Below, in pieces: positions 53,555 to 64,000 of a stretch of DNA of 64,000 nucleotides. The translations under genes and the position numbers were made by a program. The notes beneath the pieces were generated by a model. The model saw only the letters and a program-made list of their open reading frames with translations. It searched no databases and was not told the origin of the DNA. Numbering within the stretch: position 1 is the stretch's first letter; each line of letters begins with the position of its first letter. This DNA is from Pseudorhodobacter antarcticus (GTDB taxonomy: Bacteria > Pseudomonadota > Alphaproteobacteria > Rhodobacterales > Rhodobacteraceae), in contig NZ_FOCO01000006.1 of the NCBI RefSeq assembly GCF_900110135.1, forward strand, positions 89,076 to 153,075. Direction: 5' to 3'.

Positions 53555-54457
53555 TTAGGTCGGTGTGACCTTACGCGCGCGGTTTTGGAACATCGACAGG
53601 GTATAAAGCGCCAGCGCCGCCCAGATCATTGGGAAGGCGATCATACGGGCGAGGCCAAAGGGTTCGTTGAAGATGAACACGGCGGTGAGCATGATCATGG
53701 TGGGCGCGATATATTGCATGATGCCGATGGTGGACAGGCGTAACCCTTTGGCCCCATTGGCATAAAACATCAAAGGAATGGCGGTGACAAGGCCGCATCC
53801 GACAAGCATGGTGGTGTCAAACATGTTGCCAGCGGCGAAATGGCTGGTGCCGTTGAGAGTGATGTAGATGACGTAGCCAAGCGCGAAGGGAGTGAGGAGG
53901 AGCACCTCGAGCGCGAAACCTTGGTTGGGGCCGATGGGCAGTTGTTTTTTGAAATAGGCGTAAAAGCCCCAAGTGAGCATAAGGGCAAAGGCGACCAGCG
54001 GCAGGCGGCCCAGATCGACGGTAAGGACGACGACCGCGAGGGCGGCGAGGGCAATTGCGTATTTTTGCAGTTTGGTCATGCGTTCTTGCAGCAAGAGCGC
54101 GCCGACGAGGATGCTGAACAGCGGGTTGATGTAATAGCCCAAGGCGGCGTCGAGCGCGTGACCTTCGGCGATGGCCCAGACGTAAAAGCCCCAGTTGACG
54201 GAAATGAGCGTGGCAGTGACTGCCCCCATCGCGAGCATCGACGGCGTGCGCAGGGCGCGCTGTAGATCTGCGGTGCGGCCTTGGTAGAGAAGGACGGCGG
54301 CGGCGACGGGCAGGGACCACAAGACACGGTGGGCGATGATTTCGGCGGGGGGCATATGGGCCAACGCCTTCATATACAAGGGTAAAAACCCCCAGATGAG
54401 GTAGGCCGCGAGAGCGTAGAGAAAGCCGTGCAGGGTGTCTTGGTTTTTTTGCATCAT
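53555..54457 (-). CDS. rarD: EamA-family transporter, RarD type
   Basis: A 300-residue protein with about ten helices and the RarD N terminus: MMQKNQDTLHGFLYALAAYLIWGFLPLYMKALAHMPPAEIIAHRVLWSLP. Other family pieces are SVNWGFYVWAIAEGHALDAALGYYINPLFSILVGALLLQERMTKLQ and STIGIMQYIAPTMIMLTAVFIFNEPF. E. coli RarD is linked to chloramphenicol sensitivity; the substrate is unproven. Converges with anmK. Confidence 0.9.
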   Translation of the reverse strand: MMQKNQDTLHGFLYALAAYLIWGFLPLYMKALAHMPPAEIIAHRVLWSLPVAAAVLLYQGRTADLQRALRTPSMLAMGAVTATLISVNWGFYVWAIAEGHALDAALGYYINPLFSILVGALLLQERMTKLQKYAIALAALAVVVLTVDLGRLPLVAFALMLTWGFYAYFKKQLPIGPNQGFALEVLLLTPFALGYVIYITLNGTSHFAAGNMFDTTMLVGCGLVTAIPLMFYANGAKGLRLSTIGIMQYIAPTMIMLTAVFIFNEPFGLARMIAFPMIWAALALYTLSMFQNRARKVTPT

Positions 54458-54621
54458 GCGGGTGGGGGTAGTGGGGGGCGCGGGGTTTTGCCAGCGCGAA
54501 GTTGTACGGGGTACATTTTGCGGCTGTTGGCGCGGGGGGTGATTGGGGGGACGGGAGGTATTTGGGCCAAGCCGAATGGGCAAGGGGTGACCCCCGCTGG
54601 TTAGGGCGGGGGCGGGGATTT

Positions 54622-56824
<2,203 letters not shown>

Positions 56825-56828
<4 letters not shown>

Positions 56829-57265
56829 GTATTGGACTTTGGCGGAGTTTTGGCGGTGGATTTTAGCGGCACGCCGTAGAGTTCCAAACGGTGCCCTTTC
56901 AGGGTGTAGCCAAGCCGGGCGGCGATGCGTTCTTGCAGCGCCTCAATTTCCGGATCGACAAATTCGATGACCTCGCCAGAATGCATGTCGATGAGATGGT
57001 CGTGGTGGTCGCGTTCGGCGTCTTCATAGCGGGCGCGACCATCGCCAAATTCATGACGTTCTAAGATGCCCGCCTCTTCAAACAATTTCACCGTGCGGTA
57101 GACGGTGGCGAGCGAGATGCGGGGATCAATGGCGGCGGCGCGGTTATACAGCTCCTCCACATCGGGGTGATCGTCGGCGTCACCGATGACGCGGGCCACG
57201 ATTCGGCGCTGGTCGGTCATGCGCAGACCCTGCGCGATGCTGCGTGCAATGATGTCTTTGGTCAT
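56825..57265 (-). CDS. Fur-family metalloregulator (Fur/Mur type)
   Basis: A 146-residue regulator. The winged-helix part has LRMTDQRRIVARVIGDADDHPDVEELYNRAAAIDPRISLATVYRTVKLFEEAGI, the metal site RHEFGDGRARYEDAERDHHDHLIDMHSGEVIEFVDPEIEALQ. It lacks the CxxC of enterobacterial Fur, as in alphaproteobacterial Fur/Mur, which often answers to manganese; it lacks the His-run of Irr. The ATG at 57265 has GAGGG upstream. Which metal it senses cannot be read from sequence. Confidence 0.88.
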
Positions 57266-57340
57266 GGCTGCCCTCAAGGGATGGGTCTGCGGCCCGTTTA
57301 CGGGGTTTGGGCCGCAGGAACCACCCCTTTTCTGGGCGTT

Positions 57341-58084
57341 TTAGGCGTAAAGCGCGGGCAGGCCGGCCTGTTGGTGGATCGCGTTGACCGCTGCGTGATC
57401 TATCGCGAGGGCGGCGGCGAGATCGTGGAGGTATTGCGCCTCGATCCGGCTGTCGAGGTCGATAGCCATAAGGGAGATCAGGTAGACCTGTTCCTCCATC
57501 CCGTCGGGAACATCGAAGGCGAGGGCATCAACGTCGACGGGTTTGTCGAGGAGTTCGGTGACATAGGCGCGTTCGGCATCGGTGGCGGTGTCAAGGTGGC
57601 GCATCAGTTTTTCGCTTTCTGCGTCGTCCAATTTGCCGTCGGCCATGACCGCTTGGACCATTGCGCGCAGCATCAAGGCTGCGGCGAGTTCCTGGTCGCG
57701 GGTGGGTTCGACGGTTTCATGACCTACGATGGCTTGGTTAAAGATGGGGCCCAAGCCTGCGGGGGCCAAGCCTGCTGGGGCCAATCCTGCGGGGGCGGTG
57801 TTGCGAGGGGAGGTTGCTGCGGTTGCGGCCCCGGCGCCCAAGAGGCCGGTGAGGGCGGGGCCCGCCTTGGCCAACAACCCGTTGAGGCCGGAGGCGTGGG
57901 GGGCGCGGCCCGCGTGGTTTGCGGTGGAGTTTGCGCCGAGTTTTTCGAGCATCCCGCCCAAGCCACCTGCAAGGCCGCCTGCGCCGCCCCCAAGTTTCGG
58001 CATCCCGTTGCGCGAGACGTGGCTGGCGCCTTTGGCAATAGCGACGCCGACGGCAACTTTGGCGAGTGTGGAAAAGAGACCCAT
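57341..58084 (-). CDS. DUF533 / TerB-like protein
   Basis: About 247 residues. N terminus MGLFSTLAKVAVGVAIAKGASHVSR (possible membrane association), then a Gly-rich linker GGGAGGLAGGLGGMLEKLGA and PAGLA repeats (AGLAPAGLAPAGLGP), then a helical TerB-like domain: AALMLRAMVQAVMADGKLDDAESEKLMRHLDTATDAERAYVTELLDKPVDVDALA and YLISLMAIDLDSRIEAQYLHDLAAAL. Function unknown; TerB domains bind metal and stress-linked partners. The ATG at 58084 is eight bases after AGGGG; 58090 is also possible. Confidence 0.8.
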   Translation of the reverse strand: MGLFSTLAKVAVGVAIAKGASHVSRNGMPKLGGGAGGLAGGLGGMLEKLGANSTANHAGRAPHASGLNGLLAKAGPALTGLLGAGAATAATSPRNTAPAGLAPAGLAPAGLGPIFNQAIVGHETVEPTRDQELAAALMLRAMVQAVMADGKLDDAESEKLMRHLDTATDAERAYVTELLDKPVDVDALAFDVPDGMEEQVYLISLMAIDLDSRIEAQYLHDLAAALAIDHAAVNAIHQQAGLPALYA

Positions 58085-58777
58085 GGACATACCCCTGTAA
58101 ACGATTCTGTTGCCCCTAATGTTGGGGCGTAGCGCGTTATTACAAGAGGGGCACGGGGGAGAAACGAGGGGGGAAGATGCCGCAATTTTGGGCAAAGAGG
58201 TGGTGGGGGCGGCAGGATGGGGCGACGTGGGGGCAACTGGAAAGACTGTCGCAGGTGTTTGATGCTGCCCAAGCGTCACACGGTTGCAACAGTTTGACAG
58301 GGGCGTGCGCGCTGTAAGATGTGGCGCGGGGGCGGGCGGCCACCAGATGTAGTGGTGTGTGGCATGTTAAAGCCGCAGCACAGCTTGTGCGGGTAAAGGG
58401 GCGCGAAACATAGAAAAAACATGAATTTTGGGTGGGCGCGCGGGGGCGGGCGTGCCGGGGGGCGGGGCCATAGGCGCGGGACCGGGGCGCGGGCGCGACC
58501 TTGGACGGCAAAATGAAAACTGCCCACAGGGTCGCAAATATCTGTGGAAAGAAATGAATTATCCGTTGATCCCGGCGGAGAAATACGACAATTTGATTAA
58601 GGGATCCCGTTGCACACTAGATGTGGTAGCCGGGACGAACATTATACATTTAACAAGAAGTGAGGGGGCCTAAGGGCACCTCATGCGCTTGGCCGTTTTG
58701 CGGCAGGGCCGTTGGTGAATGTGTGTGAATGGAAAACTCGGGCAGGTTACGCCCGCAACAAGTCGGAGACGGGGCAG
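58085..58777 (+). other. 693-bp spacer upstream of nrdJ: long leader, candidate promoter
   Basis: Contains a GCCCC/GGGGC hairpin (about 58112-58128), a candidate promoter TTGACA (58294-58299) with a 15-nt spacer and TAAGAT (58315-58320), an NrdR-like box (58340-58355), an AT-richer stretch with a DnaA-box-like TGTGGAAAG (58543-58551), a possible 39-codon ORF (58554-58673, MNYPLIPAEKYDN...) and a second weaker NrdR-like match (58614-58629). No cobalamin riboswitch consensus is seen. No other gene. Confidence 0.5.
58340..58355. promoter_or_regulatory. NrdR-box-like palindrome upstream of nrdJ
   Basis: CCACCAGATGTAGTGG agrees with the consensus ACACWATATWTWGTGT at 11 of 16 positions and has CCAC/GTGG symmetry. 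It lies just downstream of the candidate -10 at 58315. The second candidate, ACACTAGATGTGGTAG at 58614, is too far away for the usual paired arrangement. Confidence 0.4.
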
Positions 58778-61700
58778 ATGAAGATCGAGCGTAAATTCAC
58801 GAGCGAGGCGACTGGTGCGTATGGCACTATGGATTTCACCACCACGGTTTCGGAAATTCGCAACCCGGATGGCACGATTGTGTTTCGCAATGACGCGGTA
58901 GAAGTGCCGAGCGGCTGGAGCCAAGTGGCATCGGACGTGTTGGCGCAGAAGTATTTCCGCAAGGCGGGCGTTCCGGCGAAGTTGAAGCGGGTGAAGGAAA
59001 AGGGGCTGCCAGAGTTTTTGTGGCGTTCCGTTCCGGATGAGGCGGCGCTGGCGGATTTGCCCGTCGATGCGCGGATTGTGGGCGAAACATCAGCCAAGCA
59101 GGTGTTTGACCGTTTGGCGGGGGCGTGGACGTATTGGGGCTGGAAAGGTGGGTATTTCACCACCGAAGGCGATGCGCGCGCATACTATGATGAGATGCGG
59201 TTTATGTTGGCCAACCAGATGGCGGCGCCGAACAGCCCGCAGTGGTTTAACACCGGCCTGCATTGGGCCTATGGCATTGATGGGCCAAGCCAAGGCCATT
59301 ACTATGTCGATTACCAGTCGGGCGTGTTGACCAAGTCCACCTCTGCGTACGAGCATCCGCAGCCGCATGCGTGCTTCATTCAGTCGGTTGCTGATGATCT
59401 GGTTGGCGATGGTGGCATCATGGACCTTTGGGTGCGTGAAGCGCGGTTGTTCAAATACGGCTCTGGCACGGGCACAAACTTTTCCAGCTTGCGCGGTGCG
59501 GGCGAAAAGCTGTCGGGCGGTGGCAAGTCATCCGGCCTGATGGGGTTTTTGAAAATCGGTGACCGGGCAGCGGGTGCCATTAAATCGGGCGGCACCACCC
59601 GGCGCGCGGCCAAGATGGTGATTGTCGATGCCGACCACCCCGATATTGAAGATTTCATCAACTGGAAAGTGATTGAGGAGCAGAAAGTCGCGAGCATCGT
59701 GGCAGGTTCCAAAATGCACGAGCAGAAGTTGAACGCGATTTTTGCGGCGATCAAGGCGTTTGATGGCAGCGTGGAGGGGGCTTATGAGCCGTCTGCCAAT
59801 GCGGGCCTGAAAGCGGCGATCAAGGATGCGAAGAAAGTTGCGATCCCCGAGACATATATCAAGCGCGTGCTGGATTATGCCAAGCAGGGCCACACCAGCA
59901 TTGAATTTCCGACCTATGATACCGATTGGGATTCGGAGGCTTATTCATCAGTTTCTGGCCAAAACTCCAACAACTCCATCCGCGTGACGGATGCGTTTTT
60001 GGATGCGATCAAAAACGATGGGGATTGGCAGCTTTTGAACCGCAAGGATGGGTCTGTGTCCAAGACCATCAAAGCGCGGGATTTGTGGGCGCAAGTGGGG
60101 CATGCGGCATGGGCCTGTGCCGATCCGGGCATCCAATTCCATGATACGGTTAATGCGTGGCACACTTGCCCCGAGGATGGGGCGATCCGTGGGTCGAACC
60201 CTTGTTCCGAATATATGTTCTTGGATGATACGGCCTGTAACCTTGCGTCGATGAACCTGCTTACGTTCTTTGCGGACGGCAAATTTGATAGTGCGGCCTA
60301 TATCCACGCGACACGGTTGTGGACGGTGACGTTGGAAGTGTCGGTGATGATGGCGCAGTTCCCAAGCCGTGAGATTGCGCAACGCTCGTTCGATTTCCGC
60401 ACGCTGGGGCTGGGCTATGCCAACATCGGCGGGTTGTTGATGAACATGGGGCTGGGGTACGATTCGGTGCAGGGGCGGGCGCTGTGTGGTGCGTTGACAG
60501 CACTGATGACCGGCGTTTCCTATGCCACATCTGCCGAGATGGCGGGGGAGTTGGGGGCGTTTGCAGGATACGCGCGCAATAAAGCGCATATGCTGCGGGT
60601 CATTCGCAACCACCGCGCGGCGGCCCATGCCACGGGCATCTATGACGGTGTGAACGTGGACCCGGTGGCGCTGGACCAAGTGAATTGCCCGGATATGTCG
60701 TTGGTATCGCTTGCCAAGGGTGCGTGGGATGAGGCGCTGGCGCTGGGTGAAGTGCACGGGTTCCGCAACGCGCAAACCACGGTGATTGCGCCAACCGGCA
60801 CCATCGGTTTGGTGATGGATTGCGACACCACAGGGATTGAGCCTGACTTTGCGCTGGTGAAATTCAAAAAGCTGGCGGGGGGGGGGTATTTCAAGATCAT
60901 CAACCAATCCGTGCCTGCGGCGTTGGAAAAGCTGGGTTACGGGTCTGCGCAAGCGTCCGAGATTGTGGCCTATGCGGTGGGTCACGGGTCGATGGGCAAT
61001 TGCCCCGGCATCAACCATTCGTCGCTTGTGGGCCACGGGTTTGGCCCGCGTGAGATTGAAAAGGTTGAAGGCGCGCTGGCATCGGCGTTTGATATTCGCT
61101 TTGTGTTCAACCAATGGACGCTGGGTGAGGATTTCTGCAAAGGCACGCTGGGCATCCCTGCGGCCAAGCTGGCCGATCCGACCTTTGATTTGCTGCGCCA
61201 CCTTGGGTTTACGAAAGCCCAGATTGAAGCTGCGAATGAGCATATTTGCGGCACCATGACGCTGGAAGGCGCGCCGTTCCTGCGCCCGGAGCATTATTCG
61301 GTGTTTGATTGCGCCAATGCGTGCGGCCGTAAAGGCAAGCGCTATTTGTCGGTGGGCAGCCATATCCACATGATGGCGGCGGCGCAGTCGTTCATCTCGG
61401 GCGCGATTTCCAAGACGATCAACATGCCAAATTCGGCGTCGATTGGGGAAACCTTGGCAGCGTATGAGTTGAGCCATTCGCTTGGCATCAAGGCAAACGC
61501 GTTGTACCGCGATGGATCGAAGCTGAGCCAGCCGTTGGCGTCTGCCTTGGTGGAGGATGATGATGAAGCCGAAGACATCTTCATCAACGGGTCCGATCAG
61601 GAAAAAGCGATCGTGCTGGCCGAAAAAATCGTGGAAAAGGTGATCATCAAGGAGATTATCAAATCCCACCGTGAAAAGCTGCCGGAGCGCCGCAAAGGCT

Positions 61701-62452
61701 ATACCCAAAAGGCGATTGTGGGCGGGCATAAAGTGTATTTGCGCACAGGCGAGTACAAAGACGGCGCGCTGGGCGAGATTTTCATCGACATGCACAAAGA
61801 GGGTGCGGGGTTCCGCGCCATGATGAACAACTTTGCCATCGCAGTGTCGGTTGGCCTGCAATACGGCGTGCCGTTGGAGGAGTTTGTGGAGGCGTTCACC
61901 TTTACCAAATTTGAGCCAGCCGGTATGGTGCAGGGCAATGACAGCATCAAAAATGCCACGTCGATTTTGGATTACATCTTCCGCGAATTGGCCGTGTCGT
62001 ATCTGGACCGCACCGATTTGGCGCATGTGAAACCGCAAGGGGCCACGTTTGACGATCTGGGCGGCGGCGTGGGCGAAAGCAAGCGCAACATCAGTGCCGT
62101 GGATGATGCGGCGGCCCACCGTGGGTTGGAAGTGCTGCGTCAGATTTCGTCGACCGGATATCTGCGCAAGCGGTTGCCGCAGGAGTTGACGGTGCTGCAA
62201 GGCGGGATCAATTCGGCGGTGACGTCGGACCCGGTCGCGTTGCTGAACACGTTGGTGCCGCAAACGGCGGTGGCCTTGGTGGCATCATCCACCGCGCTGG
62301 CCAGTGGCGGTGTGTCGATGGACGCGCGGGTGAAGGCCAAAATGCAAGGCTATGAGGGTGAGGCGTGCGGCGAGTGCGGCAACTACACGCTGGTGCGCAA
62401 CGGGACCTGCATGAAGTGCAACACCTGTGGCGGGACGTCTGGGTGTAGCTGA
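58778..62452 (+). CDS. nrdJ: B12-dependent (class II) ribonucleotide reductase
   Basis: A 1,224-residue adenosylcobalamin-dependent reductase making deoxyribonucleotides with or without oxygen. Visible: the N-terminal [40 protein letters not shown], the active-site block [21 protein letters not shown] with Cys and Glu, the barrel segment [21 protein letters not shown], and the C-terminal Cys-rich tail [29 protein letters not shown], which re-reduces the active site. The ATG at 58778 follows GGAGACGGGGCAG; the frame is open from 58712. Confidence 0.97.
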   Translation: MKIERKFTSEATGAYGTMDFTTTVSEIRNPDGTIVFRNDAVEVPSGWSQVASDVLAQKYFRKAGVPAKLKRVKEKGLPEFLWRSVPDEAALADLPVDARIVGETSAKQVFDRLAGAWTYWGWKGGYFTTEGDARAYYDEMRFMLANQMAAPNSPQWFNTGLHWAYGIDGPSQGHYYVDYQSGVLTKSTSAYEHPQPHACFIQSVADDLVGDGGIMDLWVREARLFKYGSGTGTNFSSLRGAGEKLSGGGKSSGLMGFLKIGDRAAGAIKSGGTTRRAAKMVIVDADHPDIEDFINWKVIEEQKVASIVAGSKMHEQKLNAIFAAIKAFDGSVEGAYEPSANAGLKAAIKDAKKVAIPETYIKRVLDYAKQGHTSIEFPTYDTDWDSEAYSSVSGQNSNNSIRVTDAFLDAIKNDGDWQLLNRKDGSVSKTIKARDLWAQVGHAAWACADPGIQFHDTVNAWHTCPEDGAIRGSNPCSEYMFLDDTACNLASMNLLTFFADGKFDSAAYIHATRLWTVTLEVSVMMAQFPSREIAQRSFDFRTLGLGYANIGGLLMNMGLGYDSVQGRALCGALTALMTGVSYATSAEMAGELGAFAGYARNKAHMLRVIRNHRAAAHATGIYDGVNVDPVALDQVNCPDMSLVSLAKGAWDEALALGEVHGFRNAQTTVIAPTGTIGLVMDCDTTGIEPDFALVKFKKLAGGGYFKIINQSVPAALEKLGYGSAQASEIVAYAVGHGSMGNCPGINHSSLVGHGFGPREIEKVEGALASAFDIRFVFNQWTLGEDFCKGTLGIPAAKLADPTFDLLRHLGFTKAQIEAANEHICGTMTLEGAPFLRPEHYSVFDCANACGRKGKRYLSVGSHIHMMAAAQSFISGAISKTINMPNSASIGETLAAYELSHSLGIKANALYRDGSKLSQPLASALVEDDDEAEDIFINGSDQEKAIVLAEKIVEKVIIKEIIKSHREKLPERRKGYTQKAIVGGHKVYLRTGEYKDGALGEIFIDMHKEGAGFRAMMNNFAIAVSVGLQYGVPLEEFVEAFTFTKFEPAGMVQGNDSIKNATSILDYIFRELAVSYLDRTDLAHVKPQGATFDDLGGGVGESKRNISAVDDAAAHRGLEVLRQISSTGYLRKRLPQELTVLQGGINSAVTSDPVALLNTLVPQTAVALVASSTALASGGVSMDARVKAKMQGYEGEACGECGNYTLVRNGTCMKCNTCGGTSGCS

Positions 62453-62468
62453 GTTTGGAATTGAGGTT

Positions 62469-62528
62469 GGGACGCAGCGCGCCAACGCTGCGCCCCAGCT
62501 TTCTGGCGTGTATTAGGCACGACGCCAG
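62469..62528 (+). terminator. Two hairpins after nrdJ
   Basis: GGGACGCAGCG with CGCTGCGCCCC (62469-62495) and CTGGCGT with ACGCCAG (62502-62528). Neither has a strong U tract, so termination here may be weak or Rho-dependent. Confidence 0.45.
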
Positions 62529-62616
62529 AGAAGCTTTCTCGCCCTTTGCGGGACGATGGTCTGTTAAGATCATGTGTTAGAGATTGCATCAATCCCGTGT
62601 CTGAATCTGTCCACCA

Positions 62617-62648
62617 TTTTCCACAGGCCTGTGGAGGAATGTGGATAG
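62617..62648. promoter_or_regulatory. DnaA-box-like cluster
   Basis: TTTTCCACA (62617-62625) fits TTWTNCACA fully. TGTGGATAG (62640-62648) differs from TGTGGATAA at one base. Between them lies the 16-bp palindrome TCCACAGGCCTGTGGA (62620-62635). It is just upstream of the small Ala/Lys-rich gene. Confidence 0.35.
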
Positions 62649-62669
62649 CTTTGGAAGGGGGTGATTTAG

Positions 62670-62810
62670 ATGGACAAAAAAAGTTCAGGAGAAGTGACAA
62701 GCGCAAAAGCTGCGTCTGCAGCTTCACAGGTGCTTAGGGATCCAAAGTCGAGTGCTGCGGCAAAAACTGCTGCTGCTTCGGCGCTGACCCAGCGCCCGAA
62801 TAAAAAGTAA
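62670..62810 (+). CDS. Small Ala/Ser/Lys-rich protein, 46 residues
   Basis: Encodes MDKKSSGEVTSAKAASAASQ followed by VLRDPKSSAAAKTAAASALTQRPNKK. It has a good ribosome site (GGAAGGGGGTGA) and its own strong terminator, so it is very likely a real gene. It has no signal peptide or membrane helix; it is basic, probably helical, and holds a repeated (S/A)K-(T/A)AA-SAxxQ pattern. I recall similar short proteins in many bacteria but no function. It would be missed by a length cut-off. Confidence 0.7.
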   Translation: MDKKSSGEVTSAKAASAASQVLRDPKSSAAAKTAAASALTQRPNKK

Positions 62811-62833
62811 GCGGTTGTAAACGCTGCTGGTAG

Positions 62834-62870
62834 ACGGGCGGGGACTGCTCCCCGCCCGTTTTTTATTTTT
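62834..62870 (+). terminator. Terminator of the small Ala/Lys-rich gene
   Basis: ACGGGCGGGGA and TCCCCGCCCGT form a perfect 11-bp stem with loop CTGC, followed by TTTTTATTTTTT. Confidence 0.92.
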
Positions 62871-62992
62871 TCGGTAATTTTTTGAAAAGTAACAGTTTTG
62901 TTTGAATGTAAGCGTCCGGTCTCACTGCCCTGCCTGCGTGATGGAGTGGGTGATAGTGTCCACCATCGGTAGTGGACATCTTGCGGTCGGTG

Positions 62993-63391
62993 ATGGCGGG
63001 GAAGAAGGGTTTGAAGAATCGGATCTGGTCGGATGACGAGAAGCGCACGATTTGCGCGCAGACGTTGACGCCGGGCGTTTCGGTTGCACAGGTTGCGCGG
63101 CGCTATTCGATGAACGCGAACCTGATTTTCAAATGGCTGAAGGATACCCGGTTCGCGCCAGTGGAGGGTGGATCGTCGCCCGAGGAGAGTATCGCTATTG
63201 AAGGTGCTTTTCTTCCGGTCGAGATAGAAACGTCCACCTTGAAAAGCCCCACCGTTCCCGCGCGAATAAGCGCCGTGGCGGCTGATCCTGGCCCTGTTGT
63301 CTTGGCGCAGCGCGTGGACATCGCGCTGTCGGACGGACACCGTATTCTGGCCATCTGTTCGTGTTCCGTGGCCGTCGAGGTGATCTGTTAA
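62993..63391 (+). pseudogene. IS66 TnpA-like protein, C terminus replaced
   Basis: About 132 residues: MAGKKGLKNRIWSDDEKRTICAQTLTPGVSVAQVARRYSMNANLIFKWLKDTRF is the helix-turn-helix domain of IS66 orf1. It stays in register to VDIALSDGHRIL (about 63348), after which the DNA belongs to tnpB read in another frame, giving a nonsense tail AICSCSVAVEVIC. A GTG at 62972 is an alternative start. The truncation suggests it is non-functional. Confidence 0.85.
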
Positions 63392-63576
63392 AAATCATCT
63401 GGTGGGATACGCAGGGCGCATGCCTGTTTATGAAACGCCTTGAGAAAGGGCGGTTTGTCTGACCTTCGACCAAGGACGGCAAAATCTGTGTCACGGCTGC
63501 ACAACTGTCGATGCTTCTGGAAGGAATTGACTGGCGGATGCCTGCGCGAACATGGCGACCATTGCAGGCTGGATAA
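63349..63576 (+). pseudogene. IS66 TnpB C-terminal fragment with internal stop
   Basis: The frame reads GHLFVFRGRRGDLLKIIWWD, TQGACLFMKRLEKGRFV, then TGA at 63460-63462, then PSTKDGKICVTAAQLSMLLEG and IDWRMPARTWRPLQAG before the natural stop. In homologues the residue at the stop is Trp (TGG), so a single G-to-A change made it. About two thirds of tnpB is missing upstream. Confidence 0.88.
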
Positions 63577-63644
63577 GCCAATAAAACATGGGTTTATATG
63601 CATTTTGTGTTCCATTCAGAAGGCTGTTCGGATATAAAATATGC

Positions 63645-64000
63645 ATGCACGCGACGTTCAAAACCTTGCCCGAAGACCCCACTGAGCTGCGCGCAGTCAG
63701 CGAACTGATGGCGGCTGAAATCAAGGCGCAGGCCTATCAGATCGAGAAGCTGAAGAAGGAACTGGCGGGACATCCGGTGCCCGGCAGGCGATTTGCAAGG
63801 CAAATCTGCCGAGAGGGGCAAGGCCCGTTTTGGCAGCAAATCCGAGGCCATGGATCAGCTGGCCTTCGACCTTCAGGAAGATACCGAAATTGCGGCGGGC
63901 TCTGAGGCACAAAAGACAGCCCCCGAAACTGATGCGGATCAAGGGGCTCCTGCCAAACGCACCCACAATCGCGCACCGCTGCCCGATCATCTTGAGCGTC
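63645..64000 (+). pseudogene. IS66 TnpC transposase, N-terminal part, frameshifted
   Basis: MHATFKTLPEDPTELRAVSELMAAEIKAQAYQIEKLKKELAGH is the leucine-zipper-like start of TnpC. At 63780-63820 the palindromic element copy B interrupts it; after it the +1 frame continues RFGSKSEAMDQLAFDLQEDTEIAAGSEAQKTAP to the window end. Removing about 43 nt (a 3n+1 length) restores one frame. The catalytic domain is outside the window. Confidence 0.85.
63780..63820. repeat. Small palindromic element, copy B, inside IS66 tnpC
   Basis: CCCGGCAGG at the left end, a hairpin GGCAGGCGATTTGC-AAG-GCAAATCTGCC with a 3-nt bulge, and CCGAGAGGGGCA at the right. The two nine-base ends are shared with copy A (17111-17142) while the palindromic centres differ. 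It lies in the opposite orientation relative to the host gene. Confidence 0.65.

Larger units (their letters stand above)
62908..64000 (+). mobile_element. Decayed IS66-family element (left part; continues past window)
   Basis: The left end GTAAGCGTCCGG at 62908 fits the GTAAGCG start of IS66-family terminal repeats. Inside are remnants of all three genes in order: tnpA (C terminus lost), tnpB (only its C-terminal part, with a stop) and tnpC (frameshifted). A deletion joins tnpA to tnpB near 63348. The right end lies outside, so the target duplication cannot be checked. Confidence 0.85.

Noticed and set aside
58680..58777. Possible cobalamin riboswitch before the B12-dependent nrdJ (AGTCGGAGACGGGGC looks a little like a B12 box)
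   Set aside because: The box is one base short and mismatched, and the other conserved parts (GGGAA...GGTG, GCCACTG) are absent upstream.
59948..62263. 771-codon open frame antisense to nrdJ
   Set aside because: It is the shadow of a strongly supported gene; its His/Arg/Gln-rich translation has no domain features.
62600..62660. Replication origin at the DnaA-box cluster
   Set aside because: Only two good boxes, no AT-rich unwinding element and no replication genes nearby.

Overview
The window is GC-rich chromosomal DNA from an alphaproteobacterium, almost certainly a member of the Rhodobacterales (Roseobacter/Rhodobacter group). The reasons are a complete RcGTA-type gene transfer agent cluster lying between mltG and cysE, a lipoyl-bearing pyruvate dehydrogenase E1 beta, a B12-dependent ribonucleotide reductase, a Fur/Mur-type regulator and DUF1223, DUF3445 and Hint-domain proteins. 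No tool was run; all calls come from reading the translations and the DNA.

Layout. 1-13.3 kb: the start of acnA, a DUF1223 protein, a lipid A-type acyltransferase with an EamA exporter, an isolated fliG, two small secreted proteins sharing a Cys motif, purB, a hydrolase-OsmC fusion, a DUF3445 protein, glnB-glnA, the bifunctional NAD(P)HX repair gene and a small Hint protein. 13.5-18.1 kb: tRNA-Leu(UAG), tig, then a small accessory patch with a PD-(D/E)XK-like protein, a YefM-YoeB toxin-antitoxin pair and an IS256-family element with perfect target duplications. 18.2-22.9 kb: rplI, rpsR and rpsF (with a structured leader), a flavin oxidoreductase, an EamA transporter and a Hint protein. 23-27.8 kb: fabD-fabG-acpP-fabF-mltG. 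27.9-42.3 kb: GTA genes g1 to g15 in canonical order plus one small downstream gene. 42.3-58.1 kb: cysE, the pdhA-pdhB-pdhC operon, ftsB, class I aldolase, pgk, two cyclophilins, tyrS, anmK, rarD, eno, an EamA transporter, a fur-like gene and a DUF533 gene. 58.1-62.5 kb: a long leader and nrdJ. 62.5-64 kb: a small Ala/Lys-rich protein and a decayed IS66-family element running off the window.

Most genes are central metabolism or housekeeping. The multi-gene system is the GTA, which packages host DNA into phage-like particles. The less explained features are short dispersed sequences. One palindromic element with conserved ends sits inside two unrelated transposase genes (17106-17142 and 63780-63820) and shifts the frame of both. 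A second GC-rich hairpin family occurs in two spacers (23916-23979, 51033-51107), and a related copy appears to have been absorbed in frame into the NAD(P)HX repair protein (11213-11290). Other points of note are an rpsF leader that looks like an S6:S18 autoregulatory RNA, the arginine/aspartate repeat tail of S6, and possible NrdR and DnaA sites around nrdJ.
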